From NCBI GenBank assembly GCA_941918925.1, contig OW799236.1:119857062-119921061 (forward strand): a DNA stretch of 64,000 bases, written 5' to 3'. Below the pieces are notes generated by a model. The model made no database searches. It saw nothing but the letters and a program-made list of their open reading frames with translations, and was not told the DNA's origin. Positions 50,207 through 61,941 of the stretch are shown here, in pieces; within the stretch, counting starts at the first letter, position 1; each line of letters starts with the position of its first letter. The translations under genes and the position numbers were made by a program. The stretch comes from Phyto melanocephala (Eukaryota > Arthropoda > Insecta > Diptera > Rhinophoridae).

Positions 50207-51173
50207 TTGGGTGATTTTTTGAGAGCTATAGGAAAGTTAAAAAAACACATAAGATTCAGAAAACGAGCTAAAGGAAAGTTAAAAAAAAACACTAAAATTC
50301 AGAAAAATGCATGAAATCTTTATTTTAATCGATAGTAATGTCCATATAACTTAATGTTTGAAAATTATTTTATGCAAATGTTGACCGTGACTGCGCCTCA
50401 AATGTTCCGCTTAGTCCATTTTTGGCATACTCTTTCCAACATTTCGGCCGGTGTCTCATGAATGAATGATTCAATATTGTCTTTCAATGTGTCAATTGAA
50501 GCGGGCATGTGTGTATAGATATGAGCTTAAACATAGTCCCACAAAAAATAGTCTAAAGGTGTTAAATCGCATTTCTAGGCGGCCAATTGACCGGTTCTGA
50601 ACGTGAAATAAAATGTTCACCGAACTCGCCTCTCAATAAATCCATTGTTAAGCGTTCTGTGTGGCACCGTCTTGTTGAAACCACATGTCATGCAAGTCAA
50701 GCTCTTGCATTTTGGGCAAAAAAAACCTGGATATCATCTCACGGTAGCGCTTACCATTCACAGTTACGTTACGATTCGCATCATCTTTGAAGAAGTACAG
50801 TCCAATAATGCCACCAGCGCATTAAACGTACCATACTGTGACTTTTTCTGGACGCATTGGTAGCTCTTGCAATGCTTTTGGCTGATCTTCACTCCAAAAT
50901 CGACAATTCTGCTTATCAACGCAGCAATTGGGCCTCTGTTACTCAACAACGTGGAAAATTTTGCGGAAGGATTTAGGTGTGATAAACTTTCTTAACAGAG
51001 CACGCATTTTGATAATAAAATTCAATAATTTGCAAGCGTTGTTCGTTTGAAAGTCGATTCATGGTTAAATTGTAGACCAAACTGAAGATGTTTGACAGTG
51101 AAACAAAACACGAACCGTGCGTCAGCTGTTTAAACCAGTGTTGCCGAAAGATAATAGCTAAAAAATCACCCTC
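50207..51173 (-). mobile_element. Internally deleted mariner element
   Basis: A 967-bp element with inverted termini: GGGTGATTTTTTGAGAGCTA on the left against the complement of ATAGCTAAAAAATCACCCT on the right. TA duplications lie at 50205-50206 and 51174-51175. It holds a broken transposase on the minus strand. Next to the left terminus a ~43-46-bp block (GAGCTA.AGGAAAGTTAAAAA ... ATTCAGAAAA) is directly duplicated (50220-50264 and 50265-50307). It is too short for the full coding length of this family and is therefore non-autonomous. Confidence 0.85.
50351..51062 (-). pseudogene. mariner transposase pseudogene with internal inversion
   Basis: Starts at an ATG (51062-51060), MNRLSNEQRLQIIEFYYQNA, the N-terminal DNA-binding end of a mariner transposase. 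It later gives NCRFWSEDQP, FKDDANRNVTVNGKRYREM, and LHDMWFQQDGAT around the second catalytic Asp (complement of 50669-50671). The C-terminal helices follow, ending at a TAA (50353-50351). Most of the region between residue ~30 and NCRFWSEDQP, including the first catalytic Asp (normally in SDEAHF), is missing. The bridging piece 50922-50981 is inverted: on the plus strand it reads QQLGLCYSTTWKILRKDLGV. Stops and frameshifts occur elsewhere. It encodes no functional enzyme. Confidence 0.85.
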
Positions 51174-52737
51174 TATAAAAAATAAAAATTTTTGCCCATA
51201 AATTCGAAATTTGAAATTTATATAAAATAACTTTAAAATATAATAATTGAAACATAAAAATAAAATATATTTCTTAAAAAAATAAGTAGAGGTACTTTTT
51301 TGAATTAATACATTTTTTCAAATTGTTTTTAAATAAAAAACCTTTTTTCAAGTCCTTTACCAGACACATTTTATAGAATATGGCATCTTTGTTTTCTTTT
51401 TTAAACTTTGCACTCAAAAAACTCACAATAACATGGTACATGTAAACATGTATGTAGACAATTTAACACTCACGTATTATCCTCCACACAAAAAACCAGA
51501 ACAACTTGTTTGAAAAAAAAAAATTCATGCACTTTTGTAGTTGTTATCTGTTTCTAATTTTTTAAATTTTCGAATTTGATGCTTAGATTGAGATCTAAAA
51601 ATTTATTTCAAATCTAGGTCATATCTAAATAAAGATCAGTTGTTTAACAACTAAGAAACAGGTATTTCTTTAACTTTTTTTCTTTAGATAAAGAAAAAAA
51701 TTCTACAAACACTTGACAGAATTGATGTTAAATAATGTTAGGGAAAAACACGTAGAAAGACAAAAACAAAAGAAATAGCCAAAGAACAAGGTATTATCAA
51801 ATCTAATCAATCACTTGTCTTAAAAGCTCTTAGTACTTTTATTCTCACTTCAATTTCTTTTACACGTTGTTTTTTGTGTAGTAGTAATTTTGTTGTTGTT
51901 ACTGTACTTGTTTCTTAACACAGTAGTAGTAGTAGTCGTTAGAATAATATTGGTTCTTAGCTCCAAGTTTTCTTTTTGTGTTGGAAATACAAAAGAATAA
52001 TGTTTTTCTATCAACATTTTAAGTTTTCTTTAGGCTGTTGTTTTTCTCAGAAGAAGCTTCTTTTGAATAATGTTGCGGCTGTTAATCACTTAACTTTTTA
52101 TTGGTGTTTAAAACGATTTTAATTACTTTTTTTAATTGTGGCTGATATATTTTAGAGGACTGAGATTTGTAAAAAATTTCCACTATAGGGTATTTTATTG
52201 TTCTCTTTAGATTATTATTAATACATATGTGCGTGTGTGTGTTTTTCTTTTGGCTTTGTGTCATTTAAGTTTTAATCTTATTTCGAATTGTAATGTGTGT
52301 TCTTAGTGTTAATACTTGATGTTTTTAACACTAACAAAACTTCCAATAATAATAGTAAGTAAAGACTAAGAACAACTACAACAAAAGGAATGACATTGAA
52401 AGAAAAGCAAACTTGAAATGTATTTTACTTGCGCTGCGTACATTTACACCATTTAGGGGGTAAAAATAAACGCAAATGAAAAATGATTTTATTTCAAAAT
52501 CTTTATCATATATGCAGAGAGTTACATAAGGAGTGCATCGAAAAAAAATTGTAGTTGCATTAAAATAGTTGCATTAAGTTAAATAAAACTCAAATCGTGC
52601 AATAAATAATTTTTCTTTTTAACACGTAAGTTTTTACATATATGTCATATATTATTATTTTAAAACTCATTAATTTTCAATTGCTACTACGAAAAAAGTA
52701 CGTGAAAATAAAACTCAAACTTTTCAAAAAAATTCGT
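51174..52737. other. AT-rich non-coding stretch
   Basis: No gene recognised. A short GTA-triplet run lies at about 51921-51937. Confidence 0.6.
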
Positions 52738-53638
52738 CATGGCCAATAATTTGAAAGTTGACCCTCGAACTGTTTCAAATGCCATTAGATGGTATAAGGA
52801 AGACCTGAACATTGAAAGAAAACCTGGATCAGGAAATAAAAAAGGTTCAAGGGATATTGGTAAGGTAAAATAAGTCGAGCAACTGTTTCGAACAGCACCT
52901 TACACTTCTATCAGAAAAGAAGCGCGTACGGCGATATGTGATAATAGTTTTGTTCAAAGGGCCAAAGCTTATGCTGGGCTGAAGACATGCAAAGTTCAGA
53001 AAGTTCCAGATCGGAATTCGGTAAAGAACTTCAAAGCAAAAAAATGAGCGAAAAAATTGAAAGCAGATTTTATAAAAAAATACACCTGTTGTGTGTTGGA
53101 TGACGAAACATACGTACTGGCAGACTTTTCTCAACTTCCCGGCAAAGATTTTTATCTTGCTGATGAAAGAGGTAATGTTCAGAAAAAGTTCCGGACAAAA
53201 AACAAACAAAATTCCTTAAGAAATTTTTCGTGTGGTAAGCTATTTGCAGTTGTGGCACACGAAGCCAAGCATTTCTGGCATCAGGCACGATAAACACAGA
53301 AATTTATATCACGGAGTGCCTACCAAAACGACTTTTGCCTTTTTTGAGAAAGCGCCGAGTGCCTAAATATTTTTGGCCTAATTTGAAATCATGTCACTAT
53401 GGAAAAAAGGCCTTAAGTGGTATTAAAAGAATAATGTAATTTTTGTACCACGAGAGGCAAATCCACCTAACTGTCCAGAAAATAGGCCTGAATAACTTTA
53501 ACGCATTGCTGGATTGCGTATCTTTCCGTGGTTCAAATTAAGTTAGTCTGAAATTGAGATATGTCAAACAAAATACAGCAAAAAATATTTGTGGTGTGGT
53601 TAACTTTCAACAGCGGCCCGTGAAATTTAACCACCCTT
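52738..53638 (+). pseudogene. Decayed Tc1/mariner-superfamily transposase element
   Basis: The conceptual translation begins MANNLKVDPRTVSNAIRWYK, the helix-turn-helix DNA-binding region, then FVQRAKAYAGLKTCKVQKVP. The catalytic block VLDDETYVLADFSQLPGKDF follows, with the first catalytic Asp at 53099-53101, then DERGNVQKKFRTKNKQ. Near the end NVIFVPREANPPNCPE (to 53480) marks the region of the last catalytic acidic residue, after which the frame is cut and joined to 3' untranslated sequence. In-frame stops occur near 52868, 53044 and 53291, and reading needs frameshifts. The right terminus AAATTTAACCACCCTT with TA (53639-53640) matches the MITE nested in the HINE copies. The left terminus was not found. 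Confidence 0.8.
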
Positions 53639-53640
53639 TA

Positions 53641-55052
53641 CAAAAATACTTGGTAGCATGCAGATTTCTTTTAATTATAAATGATGATCTGTTTTAAATT
53701 TTGTGAAAAAGTTTTATGTTCGAAATTACAAAATTAAAAAACTTTATAGAATTAAATAAATTTTTTAATAATTTTGGTATTCCAGGTTCAAAATTTATAT
53801 TTTTCACTTTTGCCATTTTTTGCGACAAAAAATTTGTTTACAATATTAAATTATTAGAAACGGTGTACTTCAATCACATAAACAGGTTTGTGCACTTGTT
53901 ATTGTTCGTACTTGGCAAAGCTAAACTCGTTAATTTTTTGAGCAAACAAGAATTGTCTTATACTTCCACTCTACCATTTCCAATTGTTATGAATTATATC
54001 CAACAGGGTTTAATGGTGTATTTAAATGTCACATTAGTGTTACACAAAAGGCCATGGTCTAATTGTAAGAGGATTTGCACGAAATGTGAGTGGGATTAAA
54101 AGTGTTGAAACAATAGATTTTTTTATACAACGAAAAGTACACTCATGTACTCTAGTCCTTTCAAGTACTCTTATTCAGAATTGTTATACTAACAAAATTT
54201 TCAGTGTTTATGTTTTTCTTTTGTTTATTTATATTTTTGCTTAAAGTTTAATTTAAGTACTATTGATTGTTGTTAACTTATCTATTTTTATTTGCTTTTT
54301 TATTTTAACATCAACTGCATAGATTTTAAGATTTCTTATCAGTACAGGGTTTCTCGCTAAGAACAAAATGGGGTAAAAGAAGGTTTTGTGTTTTTGAAAG
54401 AATTTACAGACAGTTAACTGTCTAGCGACAGTTATTCATTGTTATATTGATGATATATTGACCTGGTTGGTTTTATAATGTCTTTGAAATAATACGTCTA
54501 TTTGCAATTTTGTAGAATATACTAGAGATAAAAATATGTTTTATATAAAATTATTTGTTATTTCATTTACCTTAGTTATTTATTTTTATTTTATCATGAA
54601 AGCGTGATGCAATCTTCGTAACTTCGGCACCAATGACATAATATAAAACTGCTTATATGCAGTCATCTCTAATATCCAAGAATACCAAAGACTTGAACTT
54701 CTATAAAAACCCTGTATTAAAATTCATTTATATATTTGACTTTCCAAGGGGAAAAACCTAGAGACAGCCTTTATTTTCAAGTCGATTGATTATTTAGTGG
54801 CATTTGTTTTCTATGTAAATGTTAAAAATAAAACTTAAAATAAATGACTCAGCTTAGTCAGATTAGTATTGAATAACTTGGAAAAAACTATTTAAAACAT
54901 AAAATGGGATTTAGCAAAGGATTATGTACAATGTTTTGATTTAAATTCAGTAAAAAAGGGAAAATATTTTAAAGTAATGTTTAGTGCAAGTTTTACATTT
55001 TTTAATTTCTGTTCTTAAATTCTAAGTCCATTTAAAAGTTTCTATCACTTAC
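53641..55052. other. AT-rich stretch with one unrecognised frame
   Basis: No gene recognised. A 127-codon ATG frame at 53716-54099 lies directly after the transposon remnant. It has no domain, is rich in F, N, L and K, and ends after ICTKCEWD. I regard it as probably fortuitous. Confidence 0.45.
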
Positions 55053-55203
55053 CTATTAGAAACAATATTAGAGGTATAATATACCAAATATGCTGTTGAC
55101 TGGCCATTGGCAATGTGAAACAGTGCTGGTGATTTTGTTGATGATGGTTGTGGTGCTGATGTTGGTGTTGATGATGATGTTCAAAACTCATGCTGTTGGG
55201 CAT
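55053..55203 (-). CDS. Candidate first coding exon of a secreted or membrane protein
   Basis: On the minus strand an ATG frame (55203-55201) encodes MPNSMSFEHHH, a His/Gln-rich stretch (about residues 9-28, repeated CAT, CAC and CAA codons), then MASQQHIWYIIPLILFLIG, and stops at a perfect donor AG|GTAAGT (intron from 55052). The internal ATG in CCAATGGCC has the best initiation context. Starting there, the exon would encode a compact signal peptide, with the His-rich part as leader or N-terminal extension. Signal-peptide exons followed by long introns are common in fly cell-surface genes. The exon ends in phase 1. No downstream exon could be identified on this strand, so the gene is unknown. 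Confidence 0.4.
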
Positions 55204-57408
55204 GAATATGTTGGGTATTTTTTAAATATTTCGCAGAGGTTAGTAATTAATGGTTATTTGAATCATTGGAGGTAATTGATTTAATAACTGGAAACCAAAA
55301 TTCAATTGCATCCAGAAATATTTCCAAAACACCGATTTTGTAATGTTAATTTCCCTTTATTACATCTTTTTGTAGCACATATTTCATACGCTATGTTAAA
55401 CTACTGCAAATAGAAATATTTTAATGAAAATTTAAATTGATTTATGTATTTCTTATTATTCTTTAGAAAAATATTTTTAAGGAACAAAGTTTTGTAGATC
55501 TCTAAGAAAATTGTTTGAAACAATTTTCCATTACCTTTGTTTCAATATTGTTTTTTTTACCACAACCCTACAGGAAAGTGACTTTATATTGTTGACTGAA
55601 AAGTCAATGTTGACCACAAGTTAGATAAAACAGATAATTTTGTTTAGAATCTCTGGTAAGTTTTTTGCATATGTTGTAGAGACTTGTTTCTTTCGGGACG
55701 ATAGGTAAAACATACTAGTAAATATTAATAATAGAATACAGGCAAAGATTCTAATAGTCCTCTAAAACTTATCAAGATGTTGTTAAAATGCAAGGAGGTT
55801 ATGAGAATATAAAACTTTACTTTACACTTGCAACGCCTAGCATCTTATATTAATAAAACTTTAATGAATCGTCAAACTGCCACAACGTTTTTAAACAATA
55901 ATTAATACAAAACTCAAGAATGCATTAATAGTTGTAATAATTGTTGATTTTCGAAAAGAAACCCAATTTTAATGACTACATTAAACTACCACAAATTTAT
56001 GTTAAAACTTATTTGAAATAAATGATTAGTAAAATACAGGAATTAATTAAACTAATAACGTACGAAGGCATTTTTAATTACAAACACATGTGAATATCCA
56101 TGTACAGATGCGGTCATATTTTAAGGTTGTGTACGATTATTTCCTTATTCAGTGCCGTTTTGTAGGGATGACACCAAAAAAATCGAGAGATAAGAATATT
56201 TTTTAAAATTGTAGAAAAATGTTGACAACATTGCGTTAAGATCTTATGGAAAGGTGCAAATATCATTTGAAATTGATAATAGATGTTGGATGAGAACAAG
56301 TCTTTCGTTATATAGCAGAAGTATTTATTTTGTTTTGTCTTAATCTAGCATCTTGTCATGATAGAGATAAAGCATTAAGGTTGTCGTTCCATGAAAAACG
56401 GGTTCATCGAACTACCCAGAACTCAGGCCATATCTAAGCTCTTAGGCGTTGCTAAAAATAGTACGATAAACAAAAATTCCAAACATGCTTATGATATCGG
56501 CAAAAAGTGGTATTTAGAAAGTCAAGAGGTAAAAAATAATACTAGAACAGAGATGATAAAAGACGTAACAAAAAAAAAAAAAAAAAACTTTTGGTAAAAA
56601 AATTCTACACAGAGAAAACAGTATCGATTGTGAGTACTGCAGTTGTTGCCAATCGCATAGATTAGTTGTGATAGTAGAATTTAATGGTTATATCTACAGA
56701 ATTTCGTTAAAGAATACAAATATGTAGGCAGCACAAGTAAATTGTTATTATTGCAATAGAAACTAAATAATTACAAATGAAAGGTGTGATTGCAGGAACT
56801 GAGCCATTTGATTGGCAACGAATGTAAGTTTCTGTTTTCTGGGTGTAAAACCTTTTTAATAATCTTCAGAAAAAAGAATTAAAAAAATTATTTTTTTTTA
56901 AACTTGATTGAAGCCTTCTTAAGATGATTTAAAGTATGTGATAGAAAGTTTCCTAAACGCAGCTCTTAATGTTCTATTTAGAATCCCTGGTTGATGCCAC
57001 AAGACTAGCAAAAAGTTGGCTACTACATCTATGTAAACAAAGCTATTAACTTTCTTCTTATACCATATTAATGGCCAGATAGAAAAACGACTAAGAGAAC
57101 TTAAATTTTAATTTTTATATTTTTTCAGCTAAATATTGTTTACTAGCTTGTGACTTAAATCAATACTCGCAGCTATTTAAATCGTTTTTTTTCTCTCTTC
57201 AAAACAAATTTGAAACATTTACAAACTTTGCTAAATTTCACAATAATTATATATGTTTTTTAATATTTTTATAAACACTAGCAATTGTTAAACAAAATAA
57301 GTTTCTTGTGCTAAAAATTTATTAAAGTACAAAGAACACAACTTAAAAATGTGGCTCTTCAATTAATCACTTCTATTTGAACAGAATGATACGCGTTATT
57401 AGAGTTTA
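55204..57408. other. AT-rich non-coding stretch
   Basis: No gene recognised. A 68-codon frame at 56391-56597, including ELPRTQAISKLLGVAKNST, runs into an A18 tract. It may be a decayed retrosequence or chance. Confidence 0.5.
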
Positions 57409-57417
57409 ATGCTCATC

Positions 57418-57498
57418 ATGGATTTGGTGAAGTTGAGTTGCTGCTTTGGATTGTTCAAGTGTAGCAAAGTGTTAGAATTGTTTTTGCAGATTATGTGA
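57418..57498 (+). CDS. Cys-rich microORF, possible exon
   Basis: An ATG in good context (ATCATGG) opens a 26-codon frame: MDLVKLSCCFGLFKCSKVLE followed by a hydrophobic LFLQIM and a stop. It is GC-richer than its flanks and vaguely like the N-terminus of small four-helix membrane proteins (Cys-rich cytosolic start leading into a membrane helix). The minus strand is also open here, and no convincing donor follows, so a real exon is only a possibility. Confidence 0.18.
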   Translation: MDLVKLSCCFGLFKCSKVLELFLQIM

Positions 57499-58977
57499 TC
57501 ATTTTTTAAAAGTTTTTTTCCTGCTAAAAACCGTTTGGTTCTTTATATACAAATAAAAGATGGTACGATTTTGTTAATGCTTCTGAATACAGTGGGATGA
57601 TAAAATTTAACTAAAAATAATTTTTTAGATTTTTTTAATTTTTTGATTTATTAAAAAAATTTTAAAAATAATAATTTCAGATAAATTTAGATAAATATAT
57701 TTTCTGAAACTCTTCTTTTTGAAAAAAATTTTGTGTGATAATTTTTCAATGCAGATTCTCTTTGTAATGCTTAAACAAAAGGAAGAAAAATGTGTTGTAC
57801 AGGCTTGGGTTAATTTTTAAACTTTCTTATTTTTACAAAAAACTTTTGTCTAATTGTCATATTGAAAGGATATTATGGAAAAGTATGTTTTTTCGACACA
57901 AGCTGAATGGAATAAAAACAAAAATTTGTTCCCATCGCTACCTAACTGGTTGCTAGAGCAGGACAAATCTAGTGGTAATAGAAATCTAATAATAAACAAA
58001 AGAAAAAGGGTTTCTGTTGGTAAAATTTCAAAATAAATCGTTGTGGTAAGATAATTATAAAAAAGTAAACAGGTTAGTTACCAAATTCAAAAAACTTAAA
58101 GACCTGGGAGTTAAATAGATGGTATTTATGTACATCCAACATGTATTCATCATTTAAAAGAGTGCCGATTGTGAAACCCGTAGCTGGTTTCGAAGGTGCA
58201 ATCCAATCGGCAAGTATCGACAAAACATACTTTTATAAATGAGAATATCATTATCACAATTAAAAAAATTATTTTCAAAAATAACAATGTTTAAAAATGA
58301 ACTCAATCCTGTATACAAATTTAAATATTAGTTTAAACTAAAAAAGTTTGACACAGGAAATAAAACTAAAATTATAAAAATTTTAATACTAAAAAATTTT
58401 ACGATTTTTTAATACAGTTGGTTTGTTTTTACTGACCACTGTTTTCTATATACTTATAGTGTTACACTGTTGTTTAAAAACATTTTTGGTCTATAGCCTG
58501 ATTTAAAGGATCATAAATTTTACAACATTTATTGCCAAGATTAATTACCACTAACAATGGAAGTGCTGAGGGAAATGTTGCTGTTACTATAGTTTTCGCA
58601 TTTACTTCGAACAGCAGCAATATATGCAACAACACAGCAATGAAACTATCAACCAAAATGAGATGTTCTACTAAGAACGAAGCATAAGGCATCATTTGTA
58701 TTTAGTTTTTTTTTAATCATCACCGTTGTTCTACATATAAAATCTCTGTGTGTTCTAAGTTCTTGTGTTGTCTTATTTGTAATACAAGCAATAAAAGCAT
58801 GATAGTAAAGTTCAACACTGCGTAGGAGCACAACACAAGAAGATATTTGATATTGCTGTTCTATTTTTGTTATTATGTTACCCTGTATCATTTTGTAAAA
58901 GTATTAAGTCATAAAACCTTAACAAAAAATTATATGTAATATGAGCTTAATTAAATAATAAATTAAATATAATCCCC
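57499..58977. other. AT-rich stretch, no assigned gene
   Basis: The block 58474-58891 is GC-richer and open on the minus strand: FLVEHLILVDSFIAVLLHIL and further hydrophobic residues. A CAG/CAA-rich short frame (FEQQQYMQQHSNET) runs on the plus strand near 58607. Neither has a reliable start or splice pair. Confidence 0.4.
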
Positions 58978-59350
58978 AACTTCGTAATCAATTTTTAAAT
59001 TTAAAATTTGATAATGAATATAAGAGCACGAAAAGACGTCAATCACAGTTTTGGAAAGAATATTTGAGAGCACATTATGGCATTCGAAAGCAATTGCAAA
59101 TTTACTCAAATCTTCAGCTTAGCTGTGCTCTTAGTACTAGGACTCCTCCAGTAATTTTTAAATTTGAAACTTGAGTGACAACTTTGTACTTCAAACCAAA
59201 TTTAAAATTAAGAAGTGATTATAAATATAAGGACATGAAAAGAAGTGAAGCACAGTTTCGGAGAATATATTTGAAAGCACATTACGGCATTTGAAAATAA
59301 TTGTAAATTTTCTAGAATCTTCGAGTTAGCTGTGCTTAAATACTAGGATT
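58978..59350 (+). repeat. Diverged tandem duplication, ~207-bp period
   Basis: Two related units (about 58978-59160 and 59180-59350). GAATATAAGAGCACGAAAAG matches AAATATAAGGACATGAAAAG. GAGAGCACATTATGGCATT matches GAAAGCACATTACGGCATT at an offset of 207 bp. CTTAGCTGTGCTCTTAGTAC matches GTTAGCTGTGCTTAAATAC. An old local duplication or a dimer of an unknown satellite; non-coding. Confidence 0.8.
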
Positions 59351-61207
59351 TCGATTGATTGCCTGATTGACTGCGTAATTTACTTCCTGTAATAAAATAA
59401 GGATTTTAATTTTTGGTGTGTGGTTGCAAACATTTATACATACGTTTAATTTAATTTAAGAATTTCAATATTCGGGTTTCACTTTCCCAGGCCCGAAATT
59501 TACCCGGGTGTGATTTTTAAAATTAAGTCATCAATTACTTACTAAATTGTTGCCAAAACTAAAAATTATTTAAGGTTTAACCGGGTTTTGCCTTTTTTTC
59601 GTTATACAAACAAAAAATTAAAAAATTCAATGACAATTAAGAAAAGGAGTTATTACCAATGTTAAAGGAACTGTAACAAATTTAACGTCTAAATTTATAA
59701 ATATTTTTACAAAATTATTTTAAACTGTAGGGTCAATATTAAACCGCAAAATATTTGTGCACTATGTGGTTCAGTCTTGTACAGCTCATAGTGTTATTTT
59801 AATGCGGCAAAGGACTCTATTATATCTCTAAGGCTGTTGTTAGTATTATGAAAATTTTTATGGCTAAAAAACTTAGATTTGTTGAACTGAAAATTGAGCA
59901 GTAGAATGATAATAAAACTGTTTGTTTCTTAATATTAATTCTTTAAAAATAACCTTTAAGTTGTTTTTTACTGGACGATAAAAAGGAAATTATCAAAATG
60001 TCTGCGATGAAATTTTATTTTGTTTTGGACACATAAATTTTAAAATAGGGCATTATCCAAAAATTGCTTTACATTATATGAAAGGATATTTTTGATATAA
60101 AAACCAGATTACTAAATCAAACACCCAGATGTTTCTTTTAATATCTTTAAATATTTTTCATCTATTTTGCAGTAAACAATTATATAGAAATACATCGAAT
60201 TTTTTTCTTTAATTTAAGCATAAGAAAACTACAGACACTTTCTGGGTGGGCTTCGGGTATTAACGTGCGTTAAGTGCATTGGGCTTGCGAAGGTTAAGAA
60301 AAACTTGATGTTAAAATATATATTTGTAAATAAAACTCTTTGACAAAAGCCTACTTATGCTGTTGTATAACATAGTTACAGTTAAGTGTGATCTTGATTT
60401 AAATTAAATTGTCCTCTCTAGTTTGTTCCTCTATGAGAATTTGTTTGTTCATTTTACTGTATAATTTGAAGCCAACAGCAATTCATCACTAGTGAAACAT
60501 AACTTGTGAAAATGTTAGCACGCAGTCGGTTTAATTATTGCCATTTGTCTACATTATTTGGTCCTATTTCATTTTAAGCTTAATAGCACAAAACAGTCAT
60601 TTTTTTTTTGTTACATTTGAGCAAAGTACCAAGCACTTTAGAGAATTTGTCTCTACAGTAGGACTCAATATATAATGGAGTTGTAATTTTATAGTGGGCC
60701 TCCAGATTTTCACTACAAATATAGAATTTTGAGGAGATTTATCTGCTTTTTATGAAAAACGAACAAAATAAATACACTTTGGCTCTCAGGCGGCTGCAGA
60801 GGCAAATTATAGTCTTTTGTAACTTTTAGGAAACTTAAAAAAATATTTCTTCATCGAAAAGTTATGTCAGATTTTTAAAGGAATTTTTCTAAAAATTTTA
60901 TAGTTGTCTTTTATAAAAAATTTCAAATTAATTAGTTATGAAGAAATTATGACGAAATCTTAGTTTAGACAAACGTTCACACATTTTTTAATACCGAAAA
61001 ATTTTGTATAAATATATTTTTTTTTTAATTTAAAAAATATATAAATAAATACGAAATACAACTATTTTTATATATTTATCAAAAACATCTCATGTGTGGA
61101 ACAAATTTTTGGTACCTGTGTAGTTTACTTCGTTTTTTAATAAACGTATGAGCGATACTTTTATAAACAATGTTGCTCATACGCATAGGTTAAGATTCTT
61201 TTTTAAT
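59351..61207. other. AT-rich non-coding stretch
   Basis: No gene recognised. Confidence 0.6.
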
Positions 61208-61941
61208 TCCCTTCACCTGTGGTGCACAAAGCTATATATAGCTTTGTCATTGCGTTTGTTATTTATACAATTTTCATTTTCGACCCAAATAAAGTATTTA
61301 TAATTTCTGATTGCTTAAGAATAGAGGAGTCTATTAAGCCATGTCCATCCGTCCGTCCGTATATATATATATAAATATATATTTTTTTTTTAAATATATA
61401 TTCCAAGAATTTACAAACTAAAATCAAATTTGTTTTAACTTCTAGACAACCGAGAGAGTCAATATTGGTATCTTATAAAACGGCTTGACCAACGCAATAT
61501 AAACACTATAAAACAATTAATTTATGTTGGCCGCCACTACAAAATGGCGGACAATAAATTTATATATTGGTCAAATCTGGTATTTTAAAATGTTACTTTT
61601 AGAACCCTCTCAATATTGGTATCAAATGAGAAGACTTGACCAGTAGAATACAGTAAATTATTAAAAAATTTAAAATCCAGGATGGGGTCTAAGAGAAAAT
61701 GGCGGAACAAATTTCTTTAACCCCATCATTGTGGGTATCAAATGAAAGGGCTTGACTAGTAGAATACAGTTAAATACTTCAAAATTCAAAATGAAGGATG
61801 GTTTAGAAAATACTTAATAAAAATGGCGTATAACATGAAATGTAGGTTAAGCTACGATGTGGGATTATACTTATGTATGTACATGATGGTGAAGGGTATT
61901 GTCAGATTCGGCACGGCCGAATATAGCACTGTTACTTGTTT
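61208..61941 (+). mobile_element. HINE-related repeat, second family
   Basis: Starts TCCCTTCACCTGTGGTGCAC with a palindromic AAAGCTATATATAGCTTT, then TGTCATTGCGTTTGTTATTT (cf. TGTCATTCCGTTTGTAACAC in copies A-E) and a TCCGTCCGTCCG tract grading into AT repeats. The interior has three ~120-150-bp units, each carrying ATTGGTATC or GGGTATCAAATGA and a GACTTGACC/CTTGACTAGTAG segment. The 3' end has GGTGAAGGGTA (inverted relative to the start), the hairpin ATTCGGC-ACG-GCCGAAT (61906-61922) and GTTACTTGTT. Same architecture as the five large copies but different sequence inside. Confidence 0.75.

Noticed and set aside
50587..50863. Plus-strand frames of 67 and 72 codons
   Set aside because: They are antisense shadows of the mariner transposase pseudogene on the minus strand.
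52847..53297. Minus-strand frames of 120 and 75 codons
   Set aside because: Antisense shadows of the plus-strand Tc1/mariner transposase remnant.
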